This document shows, in pieces, positions 16,504-23,494 of a DNA stretch of 50,101 bases. Source of the DNA: CAIMZW01 sp037133095 (lineage in GTDB: Bacteria; Actinomycetota; Actinomycetes; Nanopelagicales; Nanopelagicaceae); NCBI GenBank assembly GCA_037133095.1, contig JBAXOT010000011.1:1-50101 (forward strand), read 5' to 3'. The stretch's first letter is position 1. The number at the start of each line of letters is the position of its first letter. The notes below the pieces were generated by a model that made no database searches, had not been told where the DNA came from, and saw only the letters and a program-made list of their open reading frames with translations. A program made the translations under genes and the position numbers.

Positions 16504-17796
16504 ATGGCCTACTCAGCAAGACTAAAAGCACATGCGGATAAATTGGGCCGAGATGTAAAAATTGCACTCGTTGGCGCTGGTCAAATGGGTCACGGATTTG
16601 GCTGCCAAGTTGACCGCATGCCAGGACTTTCCGTTGTACTCGTAATTGATATTGATCCGATTCGTATCACCAATCTTTATATAGATTTAGGAGTCACTGA
16701 TCCCGTCATTAGTGATGACAAGGCTGAAATTATCGAAGCTTTGAATTCTGGAAAACGAGTTGGCTCCACAAAGTCCGATCTCGTTGCTGAACTGCCTATC
16801 GATTTTGTTGTTGAATCCACCGGTGTTCCAGAAATTGGCGCGCAAATTACTTATTCCTCTTTGCTCGCTAAAAAGGATGTTGCAGTTCTGAATGTCGAAA
16901 TGGACGTCACCATTGGACCGCTACTTCACAAAACTGCCGTCGATAATGGCGTTATCTACACCGTCTGCCACGGCGACGAGCCAATTGAAGCCAAGGTTCT
17001 TGTTGACTTTGCACGTGACTTGAATTTCGAAGTTATTGCCGCAGGGAAGGGCAAGAACAATCCTTTTGAACCTTTAAGCAATCCAGACACGGTGCGCGAG
17101 CGCGCAACTGCGAAGAACATGAATCCAAAGATGCTCTGCTCCTTCACTGATGGTTCTAAAACGATGACCGAGATGGTGGCGCTTTCCAACACGACAGGAA
17201 TTCCGCTTTCCAAGCGCGGCATGTACGGCCCTGCAGCCACAGTAAAGACACTGCAAAATGTTTTCGCTCCAGTTGAAGATGGTGGAATCCTCGAATCCAA
17301 AGGTGTAATCGATTACTGCACCGGCGATGTGGCCCCTGGCGTATTCGTTATCGTGAAAAGCGATTCACCGTATATCAATCACGAAATGACCTATCTCGGA
17401 ATGGGCGCTGGGCCATACTTTGCGCTCTATCGTCCTTATCACCTTGCCTCTATCGAGGCGCCAATCTCAGTGGCTCGCGCCGTAGTTGACCGGGAATCTT
17501 CGTTGTTCGCAACCCACTTGATCTCTGAAGTTGTTGCTATGACAAAGAAAGATCTCAAGGCTGGTGACAAGATCGACGGCATCGGTGGTTACACGGTTCG
17601 TGGATATGCAGACATTGCTGCAGATGCTCGCCGAGATAACTTGGTTCCAATCGGACTGATCCAAAACGCAATCGTGAAGAACGATGTTCCAGTCGGAACG
17701 CTTCTGACTTACGATGATGTCGTTCTTGATTCAACCAGTTTGATTGTGCGACTTCGTAAGGAACAAGATGAGGCTGGTCTAACCTACGCCAACTAG
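16504..17796 (+). CDS. COG4091-type NAD(P)-dependent oxidoreductase with C-terminal SAF domain
   Basis: A 430-residue protein with an N-terminal Rossmann fold (IALVGAGQMGHGFGCQV, about residues 20-36) and a homoserine-dehydrogenase-like middle part (DFVVESTGVPEIGAQITYSS, AGKGKNNPFEP). A SAF-type C-terminal domain begins near residue 350 (KKDLKAGDKIDGIGGYTVRG, PIGLIQNAIVKNDVPVGTLL). Such proteins are annotated as predicted homoserine dehydrogenases with SAF domain, but their substrates are poorly known. It starts 20 bp after the EIIA gene and is the only enzyme cotranscribed with the permease. No SrlD-type sorbitol-6-phosphate dehydrogenase is present, so it is the likely first enzyme on the imported, phosphorylated polyol. 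Confidence 0.85.
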   Translation: MAYSARLKAHADKLGRDVKIALVGAGQMGHGFGCQVDRMPGLSVVLVIDIDPIRITNLYIDLGVTDPVISDDKAEIIEALNSGKRVGSTKSDLVAELPIDFVVESTGVPEIGAQITYSSLLAKKDVAVLNVEMDVTIGPLLHKTAVDNGVIYTVCHGDEPIEAKVLVDFARDLNFEVIAAGKGKNNPFEPLSNPDTVRERATAKNMNPKMLCSFTDGSKTMTEMVALSNTTGIPLSKRGMYGPAATVKTLQNVFAPVEDGGILESKGVIDYCTGDVAPGVFVIVKSDSPYINHEMTYLGMGAGPYFALYRPYHLASIEAPISVARAVVDRESSLFATHLISEVVAMTKKDLKAGDKIDGIGGYTVRGYADIAADARRDNLVPIGLIQNAIVKNDVPVGTLLTYDDVVLDSTSLIVRLRKEQDEAGLTYAN

Positions 17797-18105
17797 TTAT
17801 TCGGTTTGATCTGGGGTTTCCAAATGCTTTGGTTTGAGCCCCAGTTCGTCCATTAATTTAAGTTGTTGTTTAGTAAAAAGTTGGCGTTTTTTCTTGGCTT
17901 TGGGGGCGGGTGAAACCGTTTCTGCCCCTTTGTGGTCGATCTCATCTCGTGCGCCCGGTGTGAGTCCTAACTCCGCCATCAAGTCTTCCTGGGCAGAGGT
18001 AAATAGCCCCTGGACCTCACGTCGCTTTTCAAATTTAGCCTTAATTTTCTCGGCCTCTTCTTGTGGGCTCAAATTGGAACGCCCTAACTTCGCCCGAAAT
18101 GCCAT
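17797..18105 (-). CDS. Hypothetical small charged protein with an internal repeat
   Basis: A 102-residue, Lys/Glu-rich protein of unknown function, without membrane segment or signal peptide. It contains two copies of the same 15-residue motif, LFTSAQEDLMAELGL (about 35-49) and LFTKQQLKLMDELGL (about 76-90), joined by a Pro/Ala/Lys-rich linker, so it may be two small helical modules. It is convergent with and directly abuts the oxidoreductase stop, and its start is about 26 bp from divergent ispD. The internal repeat and sensible start make it likely to be a real gene. Confidence 0.65.
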   Translation of the reverse strand: MAFRAKLGRSNLSPQEEAEKIKAKFEKRREVQGLFTSAQEDLMAELGLTPGARDEIDHKGAETVSPAPKAKKKRQLFTKQQLKLMDELGLKPKHLETPDQTE

Positions 18106-18131
18106 AACGGTAAGTCTGACACAATTGACCT

Positions 18132-18833
18132 ATGAAGTCGCCGATGCGAACCGCAGTAGTGGTCTTGGCCGCTGGGTCCGGGTCGCGCTTTGGGCACTCG
18201 ACAAACAAGGTCTGGCTGCCTTTGAGTGGCCGACGAATCATCTCCCGGTCCTTGGTAAACGCGACAAAAAGTTTCCGCAATTCGCGCACGATTCTCGTTA
18301 TTAATCCTGATGATGCTGAGATTGCTCGAACCACCTTGGAACGCGAGATCCCTCATCTAAAAGTAGAGATAATTTCGGGCGGCACCACGAGACACGATTC
18401 TGAATACCACGCTTTGAAGTATCTAGCGCCCGCGATCGAAGCCGGCGAAGTGAATGTCGTGATGATTCATGATGGTGCCAGGCCACTGGCAACCAGCGGA
18501 CTTTTCAAAAATATTGCCGAGGCAGCGCATCGTCACGGAGGTGCAATTCCTACCATTTCGGTCTCGCAACGGGAGATGGATATCCAGACCGAGGAATCGG
18601 TAGTCCGAGTTCAAACCCCACAAGCGTTTGGCGCCAAGGAGTTGCTTATGGCGTATCGTCAGGCTCATCAAGATAGTTTTCACGGAACTGATACTGCCGC
18701 GTGCATGGAAAAGTATTTCCCCGAAGTTCACACGATGGCCGTGACAGGGGAAGTCGCAAATGTGAAAATTACCTATCCACAAGACTTAGTCATTGCAGAA
18801 CATGTTCTTGAGAAGCGGAGGTATCGAGATTGA
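18132..18833 (+). CDS. ispD: 2-C-methyl-D-erythritol 4-phosphate cytidylyltransferase, complete active site
   Basis: A 233-residue IspD, which joins CTP and methylerythritol 4-phosphate in the MEP pathway. The nucleotide-binding loop VVLAAGSGSRFGHSTNK keeps the key Arg and Lys. VMIHDGARPLAT, RVQTPQAFGAKEL, GTDTAACMEK and VANVKITYPQDLVIAE are all present. It is far from ispF and on the opposite strand. A second, degenerate homologue lies beside carD at 20973-21647, so this copy is the one expected to work. The start is ATG 18132; ATG 18144 is an alternative. Confidence 0.92.
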   Translation: MKSPMRTAVVVLAAGSGSRFGHSTNKVWLPLSGRRIISRSLVNATKSFRNSRTILVINPDDAEIARTTLEREIPHLKVEIISGGTTRHDSEYHALKYLAPAIEAGEVNVVMIHDGARPLATSGLFKNIAEAAHRHGGAIPTISVSQREMDIQTEESVVRVQTPQAFGAKELLMAYRQAHQDSFHGTDTAACMEKYFPEVHTMAVTGEVANVKITYPQDLVIAEHVLEKRRYRD

Positions 18834-19141
18834 GTAATGAAATTATCGAGGCCACCCTCGATTGCGCCCAATGCCAACAAGAGAGCATCCACGAACTTCG
18901 CTATGCCGGCCGACTTCTGGTTTCCACCACGTGCACCGTTTGCAAGACTCAGGTCAAACACGAGTCTAATGATCTTCGAATTCACTATGCCAAAGATCTT
19001 CAGCATCGAATTGCAACAAAGCCTTGGCGGTTATGGAAAAGATTCTGGCGAGCACCTCGGGCCGTGTTCTGGTCATTTCCTAAGAAGGTCATTGGTCAAC
19101 CTTTTAAAATTTGGCGCGAATTCCGCAACATCGGACGCTAG
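18830..19141 (+). CDS. Small zinc-ribbon-like hypothetical protein
   Basis: A 103-residue protein with two CxxC pairs, CAQC at about residue 12 and CTVC at about residue 36, spaced as in a zinc ribbon. A basic, Trp-rich tail follows (KPWRLWKRFWRAPRAVFWSF). The start TTG overlaps the ispD stop as TTGA and is preceded by GGAGG, so it is translationally coupled to ispD. Function unknown; the tail could bind RNA or the membrane surface. Confidence 0.7.
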   Translation: MSNEIIEATLDCAQCQQESIHELRYAGRLLVSTTCTVCKTQVKHESNDLRIHYAKDLQHRIATKPWRLWKRFWRAPRAVFWSFPKKVIGQPFKIWREFRNIGR

Positions 19142-19203
19142 TCTCCATTCTTGACTAACTCTTTACTATCTGTTTTTCAAGTTTTCTAGCGAGAGGTTCC
19201 TCC

Positions 19204-20181
19204 ATGGCGCTCAAGGTGCGAAAAATCGGTCCCTACGAAGTTTCAGCGGTTGGACTTGGCTGCATGCCACTTTCTGACATGCCCCCAAGCACCCCGAGCA
19301 TGCTGGATCGACGTGAAGAGGCCGTCGAACTCATTCATGCTGCTCTGGATTTTGGGATCACTCTCCTCGATACTGCTGATATTTATGCGCCCTCGTGGAA
19401 CAGCATGGGACATAACGAACGACTCGTCGGCGAGGCGGTCCGCACTTGGTCCGGCAACGAAGAACAGAAGGCAAAGCTGGTCCTAGCAACAAAAGGTGGT
19501 ATCACCCGTGAGGATGATGGCTCTTGGTTTGGCAAGGGCGGTCGCGATGCCTCCAAGAGTTATCTATACCGCGCAGTCGAAGCTTCGGCACTTCGCCTTG
19601 GAGTGGAAAAAATTCAGCTTTGGCAACATCATCGCCTAGACACTTCCGTCTCTTTCAAAACCCAATTTGAAAATGTGATGACTCTCCTCGATCATGGAAT
19701 TGTTCAAAATATTGGATTGAGCAACGTTAATGCGGAACAACTGAAATTGGCGATTGAAATTGGCGGCAGGCCATCTGAAGGTGGAGTGGTCTCCGTGCAA
19801 AACGAATATAACCCAAGATATAGAAATGGCGCAGATGTGATCGACATCTGTAACGAAGATGGAATCGCTTTCTTGCCGTGGTCCCCACTGGGCGGCGTTC
19901 GAGAGACCACAAAAGAGTTGGGAACCAATCTATTTGGGTCCTTTGGCGAAGTGGCAAGTGCAAAAGGCGCCTCCCCCTTTGCGCTGACAATTGCTTGGCA
20001 TCTCGCAAATTTCCCAACATCCATTCCAATTCCAAGTTCTACTAAAAAAGAAAATATTTTGGAAACCCTTTCTGGAATCAACATTGAATTGTCGAGCGAG
20101 GAATTGGAGACTTTGAATGAAAATCTCCCAAAAAACAGCCCACTTCATGAAGAGTTGGTTGATCAACCAGAATTGAAATAG
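19204..20181 (+). CDS. Aldo/keto reductase
   Basis: A 325-residue NADPH-dependent aldo/keto reductase of the TIM-barrel family. The catalytic tetrad is visible: Asp and Tyr in LLDTADIYAPSW, Lys in LVLATKGG and His in LWQHHRLDTS. NVNAEQL and IPIPSSTKKENILETL correspond to cofactor-binding segments. Substrate is not indicated; reduction of small aldehydes or ketoses is typical. The ATG has AGAGG upstream, and a GNAT gene follows closely. Confidence 0.88.
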   Translation: MALKVRKIGPYEVSAVGLGCMPLSDMPPSTPSMLDRREEAVELIHAALDFGITLLDTADIYAPSWNSMGHNERLVGEAVRTWSGNEEQKAKLVLATKGGITREDDGSWFGKGGRDASKSYLYRAVEASALRLGVEKIQLWQHHRLDTSVSFKTQFENVMTLLDHGIVQNIGLSNVNAEQLKLAIEIGGRPSEGGVVSVQNEYNPRYRNGADVIDICNEDGIAFLPWSPLGGVRETTKELGTNLFGSFGEVASAKGASPFALTIAWHLANFPTSIPIPSSTKKENILETLSGINIELSSEELETLNENLPKNSPLHEELVDQPELK

Positions 20182-20195
20182 TGATAGGAAAGACT

Positions 20196-20813
20196 ATGGA
20201 TCCTTTGACTGGCCACGCACCGACTGGCGTTCGAGTGGCAACACCTTCGGATATCGATGCAATCGTCGAAATATTCACTTCTGCGTTTTTCGATGATCCA
20301 CTTTGGGGTCCTGTTTTCCCAGATAGGACGCGTCGGGTCCAACAGGCGACCGCATTCTGGCGTCTATTTACCACCTCCGCCATCAGATATCCGTGGACCT
20401 TTCTAACCGAACATGGTGAGTCCGCAGCAATGTGGATTCCCGCAGACGGTATAGATCTCACGAGTGCGGAAGAAGAATCTTTCGAGAACTTCCTTATCGA
20501 GATTGGAGATCATCCGATTGCTAAAAACATTCTCGCCATCATGGATCAATTCGCTAAAGCTCGTCCGACCGAACCTCACTTCTACTTGAGTTTGCTTGGC
20601 ACGCTGCAAAGCTTTCGAGGGCAGGGTCTGGGTATGGCTCTCTTGCGCGAAAACCTCGGACGTATCGACGCACAGGGCGCACCGGCCTACCTCGAGTCGA
20701 CCAATGCACTAAATAATGCGCGCTACGAAAGTGTGGGCTTTCGACCACATGGCAGCTTTACTATCCCATCAGGTCTGGTGGTCACGACCATGTGGCGCCC
20801 CACCAAATATTAA
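20196..20813 (+). CDS. GNAT-family N-acetyltransferase
   Basis: A 205-residue acetyltransferase with the acetyl-CoA-binding motif A as FRGQGLGMALLRENLGRIDA, followed by AYLESTNALNNARYESVGFR. This resembles GNAT proteins that act on small amines or antibiotics. ATG 20196 is chosen because GGAAAG lies just upstream; GTG 20181 is possible and would overlap the previous stop. It ends the rightward gene series before the terminator at 20890. Confidence 0.85.
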   Translation: MDPLTGHAPTGVRVATPSDIDAIVEIFTSAFFDDPLWGPVFPDRTRRVQQATAFWRLFTTSAIRYPWTFLTEHGESAAMWIPADGIDLTSAEEESFENFLIEIGDHPIAKNILAIMDQFAKARPTEPHFYLSLLGTLQSFRGQGLGMALLRENLGRIDAQGAPAYLESTNALNNARYESVGFRPHGSFTIPSGLVVTTMWRPTKY

Positions 20814-20889
20814 GCGAAACGACATCAACGTCCTGACAGTTCGATTTTTTCAAGTCCTACCTTATATTTCCATTCGTCAAGAGGATGCA

Positions 20890-20919
20890 AAAAGTCCCCA
20901 AGAAATTTTGGGGGCTTTT
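20890..20919. terminator. Rho-independent terminator, usable in both directions
   Basis: AAAAGTCCCCAA pairs with TTGGGGGCTTTT (one G-T pair) around a six-base loop, followed by CTTTTCTAAT. It lies 80 bp after the acetyltransferase stop and ends the rightward series. Because A- and T-runs flank both sides it could also stop the leftward carD/IspD-like transcript. Confidence 0.9.
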
Positions 20920-20935
20920 CTAATATCTAACTTGT

Positions 20936-20957
20936 GCGCGCCTGAAGGGATTCGAAC
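20936..20957 (-). other. tRNA 3'-end-like fragment (possible attachment-site remnant)
   Basis: Read on the minus strand the segment is GTTCGAATCCCTTC followed by AGGCGCGC, that is, the T-loop, the 3' strand of a T-stem and an acceptor-like 3' strand. The 5' half of the T-stem does not pair and no D- or anticodon-arm is present, so it is not a complete gene. Such 3' ends are left where integrative elements recombine at tRNA genes. It sits between the terminator and the degenerate IspD gene. Confidence 0.45.
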
Positions 20958-20972
20958 TGAACAGCAAAGTGA

Positions 20973-21647
20973 CTAACGAGCGACGGTATTTTGCCAATGT
21001 AAGAAGGACTCCAACAAAGAAAGTTCTTCTGACGAATTCACCCGGATAGATTCTGGATCAGAATCCACATAGCCAATTTCTGCCTTAGGTTTCAAAGGGA
21101 GAAACCAGCCGTTGCATTTTTCGACTGAGATTTGCTTAAAATCAATTGCGCCGACTTTTATCACTTCTGGGGTAGATATACGTCGAACTGAAGTTCGATC
21201 AATCGTGTACTCAATGAGTTCTTCACTGGAGACAGACTTCAGGGTTTCAGTGAATGCCGAAGAACAACGAACCGCATCACCCTCTGCAAGGAGAGATTCC
21301 AAAGCACGATGAAATTGCGAAATCCGGGTGAGGGGTCGGTTTGCATCGTGAATCACAATGAGCTCAGAGTCATCAATGGAATCAGCAATTGCCTTCGCTA
21401 ACTCGACTGGATTATTGACATCGCAAACCAAGGCCAAGAACTCGATGCCAGCAGATTTCAATTGGGCTGAAATTTGAATCGAAAGCTCCTCAGAAAATGC
21501 CACTGTAACCGGTCCCTTCTGCCCAACTTCGCGAGAAAACTCACGAGCGACTAGGCAAGAAGAGACGAGAAGAGTTGATTCACCTAAACGAGAGAGTGCT
21601 GTCGCGTCTGTGACCGCAACCAGAACCTTGATTGGTGGAATACTCAC
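20973..21647 (-). CDS. Degenerate IspD-like protein, probably not a cytidylyltransferase
   Basis: A 224-residue protein with the overall pattern of IspD: LIVIHDANRPLT matches the conserved HDAARP block, and TLKSV and TIDRTSVRRISTPE match the segment that ends in QTPQ. The N-terminal nucleotide loop LAAGxGxRxxxxxPK is missing; the protein begins IKVLVAVTDATALSRLGEST. The C-terminal TD and NxKxT elements are also weak. It occupies the ancestral ispD place four bases after carD. With a complete IspD at 18132, this copy may be a relic or have a new role. GTG start. Confidence 0.75.
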   Translation of the reverse strand: MSIPPIKVLVAVTDATALSRLGESTLLVSSCLVAREFSREVGQKGPVTVAFSEELSIQISAQLKSAGIEFLALVCDVNNPVELAKAIADSIDDSELIVIHDANRPLTRISQFHRALESLLAEGDAVRCSSAFTETLKSVSSEELIEYTIDRTSVRRISTPEVIKVGAIDFKQISVEKCNGWFLPLKPKAEIGYVDSDPESIRVNSSEELSLLESFLHWQNTVAR

Positions 21648-21651
21648 GAAA

Positions 21652-22134
21652 TTAGGAAGCTAGAACCTCATCAAGAATGATGCCGGCCTTTTCCTCGTCG
21701 GTGCGCTCAGCCAAGGCGAGTTCCGAGACCAAGATTTGCTTTGCCTTTGCCAACATCCGCTTTTCACCTGCTGAAAGTCCGCGATCCAGATCGCGACGGT
21801 AAAGGTCACGAACGACTTCGGCGACTTTGATGACATCGCCGGAGGCGAGTTTTTCCACATTTGCCTTGTAGCGACGAGACCAGTTAGTTGGCTCCTCGGT
21901 ATAAGGCTGACGTAGAACGTTAAAGACGCGATCCAAGCCTGCGCTGTCTACAACGTCACGAACTCCCACCAAATCGATATTTTCGGCTGGAACGCGAACG
22001 GTTAAGTCACCTTGAGCCACTTTTAAAACTAGATATATTTTCTCTTCGCCTTTTATGATCCGAGTCTCAATTGCTTCTATGAGAGCCGCTCCGTGATGTG
22101 GATAAACAACGGTTTCGCCGACCTTAAATGACAT
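21652..22134 (-). CDS. carD: CarD-family RNA polymerase-binding regulator
   Basis: A 160-residue CarD, the actinobacterial protein that binds the RNA polymerase beta subunit and stabilises open promoter complexes, notably at rRNA promoters. The N-terminal Tudor-like domain begins MSFKVGETVVYPHHGAALI and continues to RVPAENIDLVGVRDVV. The C-terminal helical DNA-contacting domain has NWSRRYKANVEKL and LSAGEKRMLAKAKQIL. ATG 22134 is the start conserved in the family, with GAAAGG upstream; the frame extends further but into non-homologous residues. Divergent from the LpqE-like gene, as in mycobacteria. Confidence 0.95.
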   Translation of the reverse strand: MSFKVGETVVYPHHGAALIEAIETRIIKGEEKIYLVLKVAQGDLTVRVPAENIDLVGVRDVVDSAGLDRVFNVLRQPYTEEPTNWSRRYKANVEKLASGDVIKVAEVVRDLYRRDLDRGLSAGEKRMLAKAKQILVSELALAERTDEEKAGIILDEVLAS

Positions 22135-22236
22135 TAAATTGGCCTTTCGGTAGGTGCCTAGTCTACCAGCACCCTCTGGCACTCTTAAATTGCCTCCAAG
22201 ACCCCTTCCTGAGCGTAAATCGCCCTTATTTCAGGG

Positions 22237-22265
22237 TTGACAAAGGTATCTCGCAATGGTTGATA
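22237..22265 (+). promoter_or_regulatory. Promoter of the LpqE-like gene, probably leaderless
   Basis: TTGACA at 22237-22242 and TTGATA at 22260-22265 are 17 bp apart. A transcription start 6-8 bases further on falls within a few bases of ATG 22277, so the mRNA would have almost no 5' leader. That also argues against the alternative ATG at 22256, which lies inside the promoter. Confidence 0.55.
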
Positions 22266-22276
22266 CCATTCCCCCC

Positions 22277-22804
22277 ATGTCGCAAAACCCATCCAAAAAG
22301 GCGCTTTTACTCGTCGTTGGTGCGCTCGTCGCCCTAACCTTGACGGGCTGCGCCGCTGGTCCAGATGCCCCGACTCGTCACATCAAAAAGGTGACTGATG
22401 GCGCGGAGGCAGATTCTGGTGATATCAAAATTCGCGACGTGGTTTTGGTTGCGCAATCCGATGGTTCAGCCGTTCTCGTGGCCACCGTGGACAACGTCGG
22501 TGCAGCAGATGATGCAATTACTGCGATCTCGGTAAAGGGCATACCTGCCGTAACTAGCGGACTTCCCATAGCGCTTACTCAAAATAACCCCTCCATCTTC
22601 TCCGGCGACTCTGCCAATGCCAGCGCCGTCATTCCCGGATTTGGCCAAACTTCGGGATCTACTACCAGCATTACTTTCACTTTCAAGAACGCGGCTGCTG
22701 TGACGTTCAATTCGATCGTTCGCGACCAAACTGGAATCTATGCCAACGTAACGGTGCCCACCGCGGTGCCGGTGGCCTCTGCATCACCATCGGCTACTAA
22801 GTAA
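22277..22804 (+). CDS. LpqE-like lipoprotein
   Basis: A 175-residue secreted lipoprotein: a short basic N-terminus, a hydrophobic segment and the lipobox LTGC (about residue 25), after which the mature protein begins with a lipidated Cys. The mature part is a beta-rich domain with RDVVLVAQSDGSAVLVATV and QTSGSTTSITFTF. Its place opposite carD matches lpqE in mycobacteria, whose function is unclear. The C-terminus is a Val/Ser/Ala/Pro tail. ATG 22277 is chosen from the promoter position. Confidence 0.8.
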   Translation: MSQNPSKKALLLVVGALVALTLTGCAAGPDAPTRHIKKVTDGAEADSGDIKIRDVVLVAQSDGSAVLVATVDNVGAADDAITAISVKGIPAVTSGLPIALTQNNPSIFSGDSANASAVIPGFGQTSGSTTSITFTFKNAAAVTFNSIVRDQTGIYANVTVPTAVPVASASPSATK

Positions 22805-22813
22805 AGAGCCTAA

Positions 22814-23494
22814 CTAGCCTTCGAATTTATATCCGAGACCACGCACGGTTTGAATCAATACTGGATTGGCGGGATCTGATTCAATCTTCGCACGCAAACG
22901 CTTGATGTGTACGTCGAGTGTTTTGGTATCACCAAAGTAATCGCTGCCCCAGACGCGGTCGATTAATTGCGAACGCGTAAGAACTCGTCCGGAATTACGG
23001 ATTAGAAATTCAAGAAGTTCAAATTCCTTTAATGGAAAGGCTTGATTCTCGCCATTGACGGAAACTAGGTGACGTTCAATATCCATTCGAACTGGACCTG
23101 CAGCAAGGATTCCATCAGCAATAACATCGTCTTCACCTTGACGCCGCAAGACCGCACGGATGCGCGCAACGAGTTCGCGTGACGAATAGGGCTTGGTGAC
23201 GTAGTCATCTGCTCCTAATTCCAACCCAACAACTTTATCGACCTCAGTATCTTTCGCAGTCAACATAATGACCGGAACATTGGAACGAGTGCGGAGTTGT
23301 CGACACACTTCGGTTCCGGGCAAGCCAGGCAACATAAGATCAAGAAGTACTAGATCCGCACCATGACGATCGAACTCTTCAATAGCTCCCGGACCAGTAT
23401 CTGCAACTGAAACATCAAATCCCTCTCGTCCCAAGAGATAAGCCAAGGCGTCAGAGAATGACGCTTCGTCTTCGACTACGAGGATTTTTGTCAT
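22814..23494 (-). CDS. regX3: OmpR/PhoB-family response regulator (RegX3-like)
   Basis: A 226-residue regulator with a receiver domain (VVEDE at 7-10, phosphoacceptor Asp52 in LLDLMLPG, Lys101 in TKPYSSRELVARIRA) and a C-terminal winged helix (FELLEFLIRNSGRVLTRSQL, RLRAKIESDP). With the kinase upstream, phoU and gpmA nearby, it corresponds to mycobacterial RegX3, which activates phosphate-starvation genes. The start overlaps the kinase stop as ATGA. Confidence 0.92.
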   Translation of the reverse strand: MTKILVVEDEASFSDALAYLLGREGFDVSVADTGPGAIEEFDRHGADLVLLDLMLPGLPGTEVCRQLRTRSNVPVIMLTAKDTEVDKVVGLELGADDYVTKPYSSRELVARIRAVLRRQGEDDVIADGILAAGPVRMDIERHLVSVNGENQAFPLKEFELLEFLIRNSGRVLTRSQLIDRVWGSDYFGDTKTLDVHIKRLRAKIESDPANPVLIQTVRGLGYKFEG

